Shown piece after piece: positions 14,384-22,063 of a stretch of DNA of 24,104 bases; positions within the stretch are counted from its first letter, which is position 1, and each line of letters opens with the position of its first letter. The position numbers were made by a program, and so were the translations under genes. The notes under the pieces are model-generated. The model made no database searches and was not told the DNA's origin. It saw only the letters and a program-made list of their open reading frames with translations. Source of the DNA: Thalassospira sp. UBA1131 (lineage in GTDB: Bacteria; Pseudomonadota; Alphaproteobacteria; Rhodospirillales; Thalassospiraceae); contig NZ_DCAO01000104.1 of NCBI RefSeq assembly GCF_002311515.1, positions 73,636 through 97,739 of the forward strand. Direction: 5' to 3'.

Positions 14384-14871
14384 CACGATAATTTCTTATC
14401 CGCACTCCTTTTCACAACACTCACGCCCAAAACACCCAACGCAATGCCCCAGATCGGGCTGGTGTTGACGAGTGCTGCGATGATCGCCGGGGCCTGAAGC
14501 GGGGTGAGGATGATGGCGTAGGCGATGGCGCCCATGGTCATGATCCAGGTGAGGGCCACGGCGTAGCCGAAGCTCGGGCGCCAGCGCCGGACAAAGGCGT
14601 CTTCGCTGGCGACCTCGGCCCGGATGGTGCGGTTGACGGATTTAAGTGTTTCGGTATCACGCGCCAGTTCGATTTCGGCCATGCGTTCGGTGTGGCGGTT
14701 GGCCGCGTTGATTTGTTCGGGCGTGACGTCGCCCTTGGTCACAGCCGCCTCTACATGTTTCAGGCCCTCGGCCGCGGTTTTGGCAATCGGGTTGTCGATA
14801 TGGTCAAGCCCCGCACCCACCGCCTTCATCAAAAGCGGCAGGCCGATCTGGGCGAGCAATGCAGGAATCAT
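14383..14871 (-). CDS. Holin of the 3TM GTA/Pmp family
   Basis: A 162-residue membrane protein matching the GTA_holin_3TM pattern: an N-terminal hydrophobic stretch (about 4-20), a long charged helical middle with E-T-L-K-S-V-N-R-T-I-R-A-E, then S-E-D-A-F-V-R-R-W-R-P-S-F-G-Y (about 89-103) leading into two membrane helices (about 103-122 and 128-152). Holins open the inner membrane at the end of the phage cycle to release the hydrolase encoded upstream. The Shine-Dalgarno AGAGG is 6 nt before the ATG. It is the last gene of the lysis cassette; the spacer to the SleB gene (14872-15045, 174 bp) has no convincing gene. Confidence 0.88.
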   Translation of the reverse strand: MIPALLAQIGLPLLMKAVGAGLDHIDNPIAKTAAEGLKHVEAAVTKGDVTPEQINAANRHTERMAEIELARDTETLKSVNRTIRAEVASEDAFVRRWRPSFGYAVALTWIMTMGAIAYAIILTPLQAPAIIAALVNTSPIWGIALGVLGVSVVKRSADKKLS

Positions 14872-15045
14872 TTTGCACCTCTGGCAATTTTTGAAGCCTT
14901 CACGATGGTCGGGATTATCGGTAAGACGTGGCGAAAAGAAGTAGTGGTGAGAACCGGCGCGCAGCGTACGTGTCAGTACGTGAGCACCGGAAGCGCAGCC
15001 AATGCTTCTTTGCAGTCCGTCTTGGCGGCAAGAGCGGCCATCGGA

Positions 15046-15516
15046 TTAACCGATGTCTTTGTAGAACAGGTGATTGCCGATTTCTGCGACCGGCACATGC
15101 CCACGCGCCCAGAACGGATCAACTGCATGGGTGTGATAATGGGTAGCACCGTCGGTTTGATCGGGAAGCTCCCCCACCACCGCGCGCTTGGCGATGCGTT
15201 TGCACAGGCGATAGGCCGGGTCACGCGGGCTGAGTGCCAGCAGTTTCTTGCGATTGGGGTCCGCTTCGTTCCAGCAGGAAAACTGTGCCGGTTTCAGGCA
15301 TACCGATTTGATGTCATTGCCCCACCAATAGCGCCCGCGCCGTTTCACAAACGCAACCCGGTTGAGGATGACCGATGCCACGGCCTCGATCCCGGCAAGC
15401 TCCTCGCCACGCGCCTCGCCATAGAGGGTACGGGCAAGAACTTCGACCTCGGGCAGGGCATCGGGATCAGTAACCGGCGTTGATACCGATCTGGTCAGGG
15501 TTTGGGGGTCGGTCAT
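15046..15516 (-). CDS. SleB-family cell wall hydrolase (phage endolysin)
   Basis: A 156-residue peptidoglycan hydrolase of the SleB/CwlJ type. Visible motifs are A-R-T-L-Y-G-E-A-R-G-E (28-38) with catalytic Glu34, A-S-V-I-L-N-R-V (47-54), K-P-A-Q-F-S-C-W (75-82), G-A-T-H-Y-H (123-128) and a final I-G-N-H-L-F-Y. There is no signal peptide, so export depends on the holin encoded downstream. The start overlaps the upstream membrane-protein gene by 4 bp. SleB domains act as endolysins in many alphaproteobacterial phages and gene transfer agents, which suits its place beside the GTA-type holin. Confidence 0.92.
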   Translation of the reverse strand: MTDPQTLTRSVSTPVTDPDALPEVEVLARTLYGEARGEELAGIEAVASVILNRVAFVKRRGRYWWGNDIKSVCLKPAQFSCWNEADPNRKKLLALSPRDPAYRLCKRIAKRAVVGELPDQTDGATHYHTHAVDPFWARGHVPVAEIGNHLFYKDIG

Positions 15517-15836
15517 AAGCTCAGATCCTTTTTGCTCGGGATGGGGGGCATGTCGAGCTTGGCCTCAATCCGGAGCAAATGGCCGGTCAGGCGCTTTTCG
15601 ACATCCTTGAGATAGGGGATGGAGACATAGTTGCGCGCGACATCGAGCTTGAAGGCAGCCAAGGCATCGCGCAGGTCGCTGGCATCTGATTCCTCGCGGG
15701 TGCGGAGCTGTTCGACGCGGCCAAGCAGTTCGGAACGCATCCGCCAATGCAGCCAGAACAGGCTGGCGACAGCAGGGATTTCAACAGCCGTGATCCACCA
15801 GATCACATCAACCGTCTGGGTCACAGGCAGGGTCAT
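15513..15836 (-). CDS. Membrane-anchored coiled-coil protein of the lysis cassette (spanin-like candidate)
   Basis: A 107-residue protein from the ATG at 15836, which has GAGG 5 nt upstream; the frame stays open to 15926 but that extension runs through a terminator hairpin. One N-terminal membrane segment (V-I-W-W-I-T-A-V-E-I-P-A-V-A-S-L-F-W-L-H-W, about 10-30) is followed by a long charged helical region rich in E, R, L and D (about 33-90) that reads as a coiled coil. This is the topology of an inner-membrane spanin (i-spanin, Rz-like), but no outer-membrane partner is seen, so it may serve another role in lysis. It overlaps the SleB gene by 4 bp and is translated with it. Confidence 0.75.
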   Translation of the reverse strand: MTLPVTQTVDVIWWITAVEIPAVASLFWLHWRMRSELLGRVEQLRTREESDASDLRDALAAFKLDVARNYVSIPYLKDVEKRLTGHLLRIEAKLDMPPIPSKKDLSL

Positions 15837-15856
15837 GGGGGCCTCGATTTTCAGAC

Positions 15857-15889
15857 AAAGAAAAACCCGCAAACCGATGGTTTGCGGGT
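15857..15889 (-). terminator. Strong Rho-independent terminator in front of the lysis cassette
   Basis: On the minus strand ACCCGCAAACC (15889-15879 pairing with 15875-15865 as GGTTTGCGGGT, 3-nt loop) is followed directly by TTTTTCTTT. The stem is a perfect 11 bp. It ends the transcript of the small exported gene at 15973 and lies only about 10 nt before the Shine-Dalgarno of the lysis cassette, with no room for a promoter in between. Confidence 0.9.
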
Positions 15890-15972
15890 CAGGTCGACCT
15901 CTTCTCCACCCGGGGCGACATCCCACGGGCTGGATAAGCGGTCAAAGCAGTCAGGAGGCGGGGAAGCTTGGT

Positions 15973-16278
15973 TTAAGCTGCCGGGCCTTTGAGCTTTTCT
16001 TCCAGGTCCTGCCAGGCCTCGCCAGAGGCGACGAGGCAGCTTGGGCCGGACGGATAGGTAAACAGGATGGTCCAGGTCTGGCCATCGGGGGCTTTAAGCA
16101 CCTCGATCACGCCACCATTGGACGTCACGCCGACCGCGACCGGTTCTTCGGAATATTTTGCGCTCAGGCTGTCGATCACCTTGGATCGATCCCCGCAGAC
16201 GGGGGATGCCGAGGCTGGGGTATGTGTTACTGCAACGGCACCTGCCACCACAGCAATCAAGCTCAGTGTTTTCAACAT
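15973..16278 (-). CDS. Small secreted protein of unknown function
   Basis: A 101-residue protein with a signal peptide (M-L-K-T-L-S-L-I-A-V-V-A-G-A-V-A-V, cleavage near A-S-A) and a short mature domain of strands with G-V-I-E-V-L, D-G-Q-T-W-T-I-L-F-T-Y-P and S-C-L-V-A-S-G-E-A-W. Two cysteines in the mature part may form a disulfide. Similar small periplasmic proteins are common in alphaproteobacteria, and their function is unknown to me. AGGAGG lies 8 nt before the ATG, flanked by CCTGAC/GTCAGG repeats that could fold over it. It sits between the terminase and the lysis cassette and ends at its own terminator; probably a prophage passenger gene. Confidence 0.82.
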   Translation of the reverse strand: MLKTLSLIAVVAGAVAVTHTPASASPVCGDRSKVIDSLSAKYSEEPVAVGVTSNGGVIEVLKAPDGQTWTILFTYPSGPSCLVASGEAWQDLEEKLKGPAA

Positions 16279-16585
16279 GGTCAGGCCTCCTGACAGTCAG
16301 GTGCGCCCACATGGACGTCTTGTTTTCCTGGACTGCAAAATCAATCAACAAATGATCTTTGGCCGCTTCCTTGTGCCGGCTTCATGGGCCGGGACCCGTC
16401 TTTTTCTGGCTTCGAAAACTCACTTTAGTATAGGAAGAAAAATTACTTACTATGCTTTCATATAATAAACGTAGGGACCAAAGCTGAATTTTCCATGAAT
16501 ATTTCACAAATGTGATACAGACCTGCGCTAACCATTTGGCATTGTGAGAAAGTTTTTTCTTCCCTCACGAATTGAAAGCCCGTTC
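16279..16585. other. Gene-free AT-rich spacer between terminase and small secreted gene
   Basis: No plausible coding frame. It is AT-rich compared with the flanking genes and holds a perfect TATAAT at 16461-16466 on the plus strand, without a recognisable -35 or any plus-strand gene to serve. It probably carries the promoter of the minus-strand gene at 16278, but I cannot point to clear boxes. Confidence 0.4.
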
Positions 16586-18106
16586 TCACGGGTTGAAATG
16601 GCTATCGGCCCGGAAAATCCCGCTTTGTGCCCGCCAGTCGGCGCGTTTGATCGGCATATCGACCCGCGGCAAACGCACCGGATCATGCAAAATACAGCCC
16701 GCCACCGCATCAAGCCCGTCATCGGCACTTTTGTTGGCATTGCTGTTATCCGGATGCCAATCGCGCATCTGGCGCAGGAACGGTGTCTGGCAAACAGCGC
16801 GATGGACATGCAGCAATCCTGCCCCCATCACCGCACCAAAGGCATCCTCGATCCGGGTGGCCTTGTTGGTACTCTCATGATGTTCTACGACGCTTGCCGC
16901 CCATCCGATTGATTTCAGTTCACGCCTAAGAATATTGGGCAGGAACCGGCCAATGCCATTGGTCTCGACCCGGACCGACGGCAAATGATGGCGCGCCATA
17001 AAGTCGGCCACCTGCGCACAAAGCTGGCTGGCTTCATCGCGCCATGGCCTGTCACCGCTTTCGGCCGGATCGCCCGGGTCGGCCGCGCGCAGCCATGCGA
17101 TATCCTGCAACCAGTATTCCCCCTGATCACAGATATAAACACAGGCCACCACCGCCCCGTCGCCCCGAAGCGACCCGAAACTCGGATCAAAATGGCAGGC
17201 ACTGGCGACCATGGTTCGCCCGCCAATCCGAAGCGTCATACGGCCATTGCCATGCGTGATCTCGGCCGTGTCGTCATAGAACCGCAATTTTGCGGGGTCG
17301 AGCATCCCGGCCACCGGGGCCATCATTTCAAGCATCATCTGGCTTTGAAACTTGCGCTCTGGGGTGCGGATCCGCATGGCATCAATCGCGGCTGCGTCAA
17401 ACCGTTCCGGCCAATTTGATGTCCCGTCCTTATTGACGATGGGAAGTTCAAAGCGTGAAAAACCGGCCAGGAACGGGGCGACTTCCCCGATTTCAGTTCG
17501 CGCTTCATCGGCGTAGATCGAATAATAGCTGTGCGGGGTGCCGACATAAAGCTGCGCACCGCTTGGCCCCAGCACATAGGCAATCTCGCCAAGCTTTTCG
17601 CGCAGCTCGGCACGTTTATGGGCGGTATCGCTGTTTTTTGGCACCTCGACATCATCGCAAATCACCAGATCGGCACGCGACCCGGTAATGTTGCCGCCAA
17701 TGCCTACCGCCTGCATCGATGGATCACGCAACACAGCCGTCCGCGCCACGGTAAAGCGCTCGCTCCCCCAATCGATCAGCTTTTCGGGCAACAGGGCCCC
17801 CATCAGCGGATGACGCTCAATCACGCGCTTGACGTTGCGCACCATCTTTTTCGCCAGATCCAGATCGGCGGCCAGCACCAGAATGCGCAAATCGGCATCA
17901 CGATAAAGCACCCAGGCACAAAACAACCCGACCAGTGTCGATTTCCCAGAATTGCGAAACGCCATCAAAAGCATCTCGCGTTTGCCCGACTGCCAGCAGT
18001 CCTCAAGCCAATCGGCCATCCTCCGGTGATGGGTCGGCAGGCTGAGCCCCAACATCTGATCCCAGATCCAGACGAATTCGGCGAAGCGGGCCTGTGCCAT
18101 TGGCAT
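16586..18106 (-). CDS. Phage large terminase (TerL), T7 gp19-like DNA maturase/packaging motor
   Basis: The 506-residue protein closely parallels T7 gp19: Walker A A-F-R-N-S-G-K-S-T (49-57), G-N-I-T-G-S-R-A-D-L-V-I-C-D-D-V-E-V-P-K-N-S with Walker B about 147-154, and L-Y-V-G-T-P-H-S-Y-Y-S-I-Y (T7 has the matching I-T-G-Q-L-T-G-S-R-A-D and Y-L-G-T-P-Q-T). The nuclease half shows F-D-P-S-F-G-S, V-E-T-N-G-I-G and A-D-D-G-L-D-A-V-A-G. It pumps DNA into procapsids and cuts concatemers. GGAG and GAGG precede the ATG pair at 18106 and 18100; the in-frame GTG at 18145 lacks a binding site. A plus-strand secreted-protein gene separates it from the candidate small terminase. No frameshift is seen. Confidence 0.95.
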   Translation of the reverse strand: MPMAQARFAEFVWIWDQMLGLSLPTHHRRMADWLEDCWQSGKREMLLMAFRNSGKSTLVGLFCAWVLYRDADLRILVLAADLDLAKKMVRNVKRVIERHPLMGALLPEKLIDWGSERFTVARTAVLRDPSMQAVGIGGNITGSRADLVICDDVEVPKNSDTAHKRAELREKLGEIAYVLGPSGAQLYVGTPHSYYSIYADEARTEIGEVAPFLAGFSRFELPIVNKDGTSNWPERFDAAAIDAMRIRTPERKFQSQMMLEMMAPVAGMLDPAKLRFYDDTAEITHGNGRMTLRIGGRTMVASACHFDPSFGSLRGDGAVVACVYICDQGEYWLQDIAWLRAADPGDPAESGDRPWRDEASQLCAQVADFMARHHLPSVRVETNGIGRFLPNILRRELKSIGWAASVVEHHESTNKATRIEDAFGAVMGAGLLHVHRAVCQTPFLRQMRDWHPDNSNANKSADDGLDAVAGCILHDPVRLPRVDMPIKRADWRAQSGIFRADSHFNP

Positions 18107-18208
18107 TTTCCTCACTCCATCAATTTGGTTGTTGCGGTCTGTCACGTTCGCGTCCGGGCGACGTCAAAGCTGTGTCTGAACACCATGACAACAAGGAGAA
18201 ACTCGATA

Positions 18209-18655
18209 ATGCAGACCTATCGCAGCATGCGTTTTGGCGGCCTGATGGCAGCCTTTCTTTTCCTGACACTTGGTCTTTTGCTGGCCCTGCCTGCACACGC
18301 CAAGCCGCCATCGGCCTGTGCCCCGACAACGTTTTCACTCAGCGGCAGCAATGTCGACAATGCGTGGAAACAGGTTACGAACAGCCAGTGGAGCAACATG
18401 TTGCCTATGATCTGGCAGGACAAAGGATTTCACTTTTATGCCCGCGTTCGTGAACGCGGGCCGAATGCCGGAATTCAGACCCCGTCAGACCTTGAATCTG
18501 AAATCCGCCGCGGCACGGCAACAACCACGACCACGGCAAATCGCTATCAGATCACCCTGAATATCCAAAACGGTAGCGGCAGTTTCATGAAAGTCTTCTA
18601 CGACTATGCCGGTGGCAAGAACGCCAAATGCGAATTGGTGACATTGTCCTACTGA
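18209..18655 (+). CDS. Small secreted protein on the opposite strand within the phage module (moron candidate)
   Basis: A 148-residue protein with a clear signal peptide (residues about 7-31, M-R-F-G-G-L-M-A-A-F-L-F-L-T-L-G-L-L, cleavage after A-H-A). The mature part has cysteines near each end (about 37 and 142), an N-A-W-K-Q-V-T-N-S-Q-W-S segment and a Thr-rich stretch before two strands. AAGGAG precedes the ATG by about 10 nt. It is transcribed against the phage genes on both sides (TerL and candidate TerS), has its own ribosome site and is followed 5 bp later by a 12-bp hairpin. This is the arrangement of a moron, a lysogenic passenger gene. Function unknown; I do not recognise the family. 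Confidence 0.78.
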   Translation: MQTYRSMRFGGLMAAFLFLTLGLLLALPAHAKPPSACAPTTFSLSGSNVDNAWKQVTNSQWSNMLPMIWQDKGFHFYARVRERGPNAGIQTPSDLESEIRRGTATTTTTANRYQITLNIQNGSGSFMKVFYDYAGGKNAKCELVTLSY

Positions 18656-18660
18656 TCTCA

Positions 18661-18693
18661 GCGCCCTACCATGCTCATTGAATGGTGGGGCGC
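18661..18693. terminator. Hairpin after the secreted-protein gene, possible terminator
   Basis: GCGCCCTACCAT (18661-18672) pairs with ATGGTGGGGCGC (18682-18693), 12 bp with one G-U pair, 9-nt loop. No T tract follows on either strand, so it is a weaker candidate; its position between the convergent genes at 18655 and 18700 supports it. Confidence 0.5.
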
Positions 18694-18699
18694 AGCACC

Positions 18700-19011
18700 T
18701 CAGGCGCCTGCAAGACCACGCTTTGCCTCGGCAATCAACTGATCGACATTGCTTTTCTCAGGTGCGTCTTCATCGACTTCTCCCGCCCCCTCACACGCCC
18801 AGCGCAGAAGCTTGATCAGGCTTTCAAGATGCCCAAGGGCTGCCTTGCAGGCCGCCTGATGGGCGGAGAATTCCCTGGCGTCCATGATCCCGGCCGCCTC
18901 CCCCGCCAGTCGGTGATAGGCATCGCGCGCCATGGCAATGTCATCGGGCAATTCACCCAGCAGCCGGGTTTGCAGGGCCATGATCGGGTCGGGTGTTTTA
19001 TCCGTGCTCAT
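18700..19011 (-). CDS. Small helical phage protein, candidate small terminase (gp18-like)
   Basis: A 103-residue, helix-rich acidic protein: L-L-G-E-L-P-D-D-I-A-M-A-R-D-A-Y-H-R-L (about 17-35), a middle helix with A-C-K-A-A-L-G-H-L-E-S-L-I-K-L-L-R-W-A (about 54-72) and a short C-terminal helix. I do not recognise it by sequence. Its size and place between the tail-fibre region and TerL match T7 gp18, the small terminase that recognises DNA for packaging, but no HTH is evident. It starts 6 nt after the receptor-binding gene's stop and is co-transcribed with it. A structural or regulatory role is possible instead. Confidence 0.6.
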   Translation of the reverse strand: MSTDKTPDPIMALQTRLLGELPDDIAMARDAYHRLAGEAAGIMDAREFSAHQAACKAALGHLESLIKLLRWACEGAGEVDEDAPEKSNVDQLIAEAKRGLAGA

Positions 19012-19016
19012 GAGGC

Positions 19017-20123
19017 TTAAACCACCGAAAGTTCAGACAGCCGCGCATTGGATAGCTTTGTCGGCCAATAGGCCAGATTGCGCAGATGGCCGTTGAGTGC
19101 CTTGTCGGTGCCGCCAAACGATCCCAGCACGATGTTGGAAAAATTGCGCGGCATGGCAAAGCCATCGGGCGAGGACAGCACCACGCCATCCAGCCCGACC
19201 GAGATCACATCGTCATCCCACGCCAGCGCGATGCGATGACGGGCATCCTTGGCAAGCGTGCCATAAAGCGACTGGGTGACGAGCGGCACGCCATCCTTTC
19301 GCAGCGAAATGCGGAGCTGATTGGCATCGCTGTCATAGCCAAGATCAAGGTGATCATCATTAAGGCTGAGCGAGTAAAGCTGCACGATCCGCCAGATGCC
19401 CGCCCAGTCGGACGCGGTATGAAGATCAAAAACCAATGTCCCGCGCCCCTGCGCGAACCAGTCGCCCGGATCAAGCCGCACATCATCGCACGCCCGCGCG
19501 GCCGGGATGCCGTTGCTGATGATATCACTGGTCGGCGCAGGCCCGGCTTCAAGCTGCGCATTCCAGATCAGGACAGAGGCCGGAAGGGCCGAAACTGCCG
19601 TACTGATTTTCGGATAGCGGGTCGCACCGGATGCCGGTTCTGCAATCCACACCCGCTGCCAGTTTTCATCCAAGGCAAAACCATGTGTGGAAGCCCCGTC
19701 AATTCCGCCAAGCGTGATGTCGGCCGTGCCTGATACCGCACGCATCCAGACGGCAAAGCTATAGGTTTCACTGGCCACAAGCCCGCCGACATTCTGATAC
19801 AAGCCATCCGCACCCGCCGCACTTCCGGGCAGATCAAGCTGCATCGCGGTTTGGCTGCCATCCGGGGCGGCGATTGTGCTGGCACTTACCACCACACCGC
19901 TATTCTTTTCCCAAAGCGCGTTGTCAAAGGTGGTCGAGTAGCGCAGCAGGTTGGTCGCCGCCCCCTCGATCAGAAGGCCCAAGCGACGACCAAGCCGATC
20001 ATGGTCATAAGCCGGTTCATCAATCGCGCGGGTTTCAAGCAGGCCATTTTGGCCGCGAACAAGCTTGGTGCTGGCGCGCGAAACATTCATGCAGGCCGCA
20101 AGCGGCTGATAACGCAATCCCAT
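19017..20123 (-). CDS. Phage LamG-type receptor-binding / tail-spike accessory protein
   Basis: A 368-residue protein from the ATG at 20123, which has GGAG 9 nt upstream (the in-frame ATG at 20132 is too close to it). It begins with the common phage head-spike lead G-L-L-I-E-G-A-A-T-N-L-L, then F-D-N-A-L-W, a carbohydrate-binding-like beta domain (A-P-D-G-S-Q-T-A through F-A-V-W-M-R) and a C-terminal concanavalin/LamG-like sandwich (R-G-T-L-V-F-D-L, R-H-R-I-A-L-A-W-D-D-D, I-V-L-G-S-F). Such proteins bind surface glycans and determine host range. It lies directly after the tail-fibre gene in the same transcript. Specificity cannot be read from the sequence. Confidence 0.82.
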   Translation of the reverse strand: MGLRYQPLAACMNVSRASTKLVRGQNGLLETRAIDEPAYDHDRLGRRLGLLIEGAATNLLRYSTTFDNALWEKNSGVVVSASTIAAPDGSQTAMQLDLPGSAAGADGLYQNVGGLVASETYSFAVWMRAVSGTADITLGGIDGASTHGFALDENWQRVWIAEPASGATRYPKISTAVSALPASVLIWNAQLEAGPAPTSDIISNGIPAARACDDVRLDPGDWFAQGRGTLVFDLHTASDWAGIWRIVQLYSLSLNDDHLDLGYDSDANQLRISLRKDGVPLVTQSLYGTLAKDARHRIALAWDDDVISVGLDGVVLSSPDGFAMPRNFSNIVLGSFGGTDKALNGHLRNLAYWPTKLSNARLSELSVV

Positions 20124-20177
20124 TGGATGCATCTCCGATCAGTGTGTGTCGATGGATGGCAGGCGCGGGTTGGCGTA

Positions 20178-21581
20178 CTAGCCGCCAATGCGATGAATGT
20201 GACACCAGGTCAAAAGACCGCTTGCGCCAATGTCGCGTGTTTGCGCATCGCTATGCGACAGACGCAGGCGCAAACCGGTGCCGGGTGTGGGATTAATCCG
20301 GGCAATACCATTCAGGCGCAAACTGTGCGCCGCGCCGCTGCCCATGGCGGTAATGTCATTGGCCTGCAAGTGGCTCGACCAATCGGTGCCGTCAAAGCGT
20401 TCGAGCGACAAGGTGGTAGAGACCGACTGGTCGGTAATCGGGAAGCGCACCCCGATATCGACATGATAAAAGCCCGGCGCGAGGCCGGTGATACCATGCA
20501 CGCCACTGTCATAAAGCCCGTGGCTGTCTTCAATCACCTGATCCCATTCGACCAGAAACGCCCCGCCGGCCGGGATGGATTGGCTGGCCACACGCAAAAG
20601 CTTCACCACCGGGCCGCTTTCATGGATCGGAGCGGCAAACCAGCGCGTGCCATCACAGATGAGATCGACCATGTCGCCCCGTGTCGGCAGGGGGTAAACG
20701 CTGACTTCCGCCCCGCCATTGGTCGGGCGGATGATATCGCCCGATGCGGTCGTAATATCGACCATCGTGCCATCACCGTTAAACACCCGAAACCGAACGC
20801 CATTGCGCGCAACGGACGCCACCGGCAAGGTCAATTGCGCGCCGCTGGAAAGCCTGACCAGCGATCCGGTTTCGCGGATATCCATGATCCGGCTGACCGG
20901 CGCATCGATCACCGGCATGCGGCGCTCATCCTCCCACGCCAGAACATCACCACTGCGAAAATCAAGATCGAGCATCGCCGAGGCGCTTGATCGTTCAAAC
21001 GACGCGACCGCGATTTCAGACCGGCTTTCGGCGGCCTCGGCCCGGTTGGCGGCATCTTGTGCCTGGCTTGCCTTATGGCTTGCGACCGCGATATCATCGG
21101 CCGTCGGCCCGTTGCCAAGCCCCGTGCCTTCCGCATTCCAGATCAGCGCCCGACCGGGCTTGATCACCGGAAGCTCTGCCGACGCGCCCTCCCCCTGATC
21201 CGCGCCAAAGCGCAAAGCCCCGGAAAGCGCGCGATCCACGTCACCAAGGGCGGCCGTCATGAAATCAAGATCACGTTCAAGCGCATCCCCACGCGGGATC
21301 GACATGGCGTCAAAGCTGCTCAGGCGGCGCAAATGCAACTGCCGGGCAATATGGATGGTGCTGCCATTTGCCGGCGGCGTTTCGAACCGCACCACGCCAC
21401 CCCCGCCCTGATCGGTGGGCATGAGTGCGATGTGAAAGCCGGTATCGGTTTCCGTCCCATTGATGCTGATACGCACATCACCGGCATCAAACACATCAAA
21501 ATCAAACGGAAAGGTATCGCGTGCGCCATCACCGACAAAGGCAATGGCGGCACGGATCTGATTGGCAAAAACAGCGCCCAT
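20178..21581 (-). CDS. Phage tail fibre, T7 gp17-like N-terminus with C1q/TNF-like tip
   Basis: The 467-residue protein begins with a gp17-type attachment domain: a strand-rich D-T-F-P-F-D-F-D-V-F (about 22-31), G-G-V-V-R-F-E-T-P-P-A-N-G-S-T-I-H-I (61-78) and R-G-D-A-L-E-R-D-L-D (97-106). Residues about 162-196 (H-K-A-S-Q-A-Q-D-A-A-N-R-A-E) are a coiled-coil stalk. The C-terminal 140 residues, with G-V-H-G-I-T-G-L-A-P-G-F-Y-H-V-D-I-G-V-R-F, look like a C1q/TNF-type jelly roll that would trimerise at the tip and bind the receptor. GGGGGAAGAAG precedes the ATG. It follows the internal virion gene by 35 bp. Confidence 0.85.
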   Translation of the reverse strand: MGAVFANQIRAAIAFVGDGARDTFPFDFDVFDAGDVRISINGTETDTGFHIALMPTDQGGGGVVRFETPPANGSTIHIARQLHLRRLSSFDAMSIPRGDALERDLDFMTAALGDVDRALSGALRFGADQGEGASAELPVIKPGRALIWNAEGTGLGNGPTADDIAVASHKASQAQDAANRAEAAESRSEIAVASFERSSASAMLDLDFRSGDVLAWEDERRMPVIDAPVSRIMDIRETGSLVRLSSGAQLTLPVASVARNGVRFRVFNGDGTMVDITTASGDIIRPTNGGAEVSVYPLPTRGDMVDLICDGTRWFAAPIHESGPVVKLLRVASQSIPAGGAFLVEWDQVIEDSHGLYDSGVHGITGLAPGFYHVDIGVRFPITDQSVSTTLSLERFDGTDWSSHLQANDITAMGSGAAHSLRLNGIARINPTPGTGLRLRLSHSDAQTRDIGASGLLTWCHIHRIGG

Positions 21582-21616
21582 AGCTTCTTCCCCCTAATAA
21601 ACCTCAGCCCAGAACC

Positions 21617-22063
21617 TCAGCCCCAGCCATCACGCTTGGAGAACCAGGCATTCAGCCGTGCAACCGTGTCATCCTGTGTCGATCGCAACAGCGACTTTTC
21701 ACGCCAGGCGGCCTGTTGGTTGATGCGGTTGCGGTTTCTCGCGGCGGCATCGGCACTCTGGTCTGCATCCTGCCGGGCGGCTTTTTCGTAACCCGCCAGA
21801 ACCGCACTGGCCGATCCCGCCCCCCCCGCCATCAGGCCCGATGCCCCTTGCCGGGCGCGCGCGGTTGCCTGACGACGACGCAGGTCTTCTTCGCGATTGG
21901 TGGCGTCTTCGCGCTCGCGCGCTGCGATCTCGGCCAGCTCCGCCTGACGGGCGGCTTCGGTTTGATCTATCCGGCTTTGTGCATTGGTCTGGTTGGCGCT
22001 AATCCGTTGTCCGGTTTGCAGCACCGATGCCGCCATCGGCACGATTGATGTAAATCCACCCAT
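21617..22063 (-). CDS. Internal virion protein, T7 gp14-like
   Basis: A 148-residue, Ala- and Arg-rich, largely helical protein. The N-terminus (M-G-G-F-T-S-I-V-P-M-A-A-S-V-L-Q-T-G) is mildly hydrophobic, followed by a long helix (A-E-I-A-A-R-E-R-E-D) and R-Q-G-A-S-G-L-M-A-G-G-A-G-S-A-S-A-V-L (about 91-109), the Gly/Ala turn seen in gp14-type ejection proteins, which form a channel across the outer membrane during DNA delivery. Its start ATG shares one base with the TGA of the nozzle gene, so the two are coupled. No gp15- or gp16-like genes lie between it and the tail fibre gene, unlike T7. Similarity is by pattern, moderately certain. Confidence 0.7.
   Translation of the reverse strand: MGGFTSIVPMAASVLQTGQRISANQTNAQSRIDQTEAARQAELAEIAAREREDATNREEDLRRRQATARARQGASGLMAGGAGSASAVLAGYEKAARQDADQSADAAARNRNRINQQAAWREKSLLRSTQDDTVARLNAWFSKRDGWG

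Noticed and set aside
14973..15224. Minus-strand open frame in and before the SleB-holin spacer
   Set aside because: Mostly a frame shadow of the SleB gene; the only unique part is a 22-codon tail without a ribosome site.
15837..15926. N-terminal extension of the coiled-coil protein to 15926
   Set aside because: Would place the terminator hairpin inside the coding sequence, and lacks a Shine-Dalgarno; the ATG at 15836 has a good one.
16437..16466. Plus-strand promoter with a perfect TATAAT
   Set aside because: No acceptable -35 box at 16-18 bp and no plus-strand gene until 18209, so it is likely a chance match in AT-rich DNA.
19851..20990. Plus-strand open frame of 379 codons
   Set aside because: Antisense to the tail fibre and receptor-binding genes, which have clear phage motifs; shadow-frame composition.
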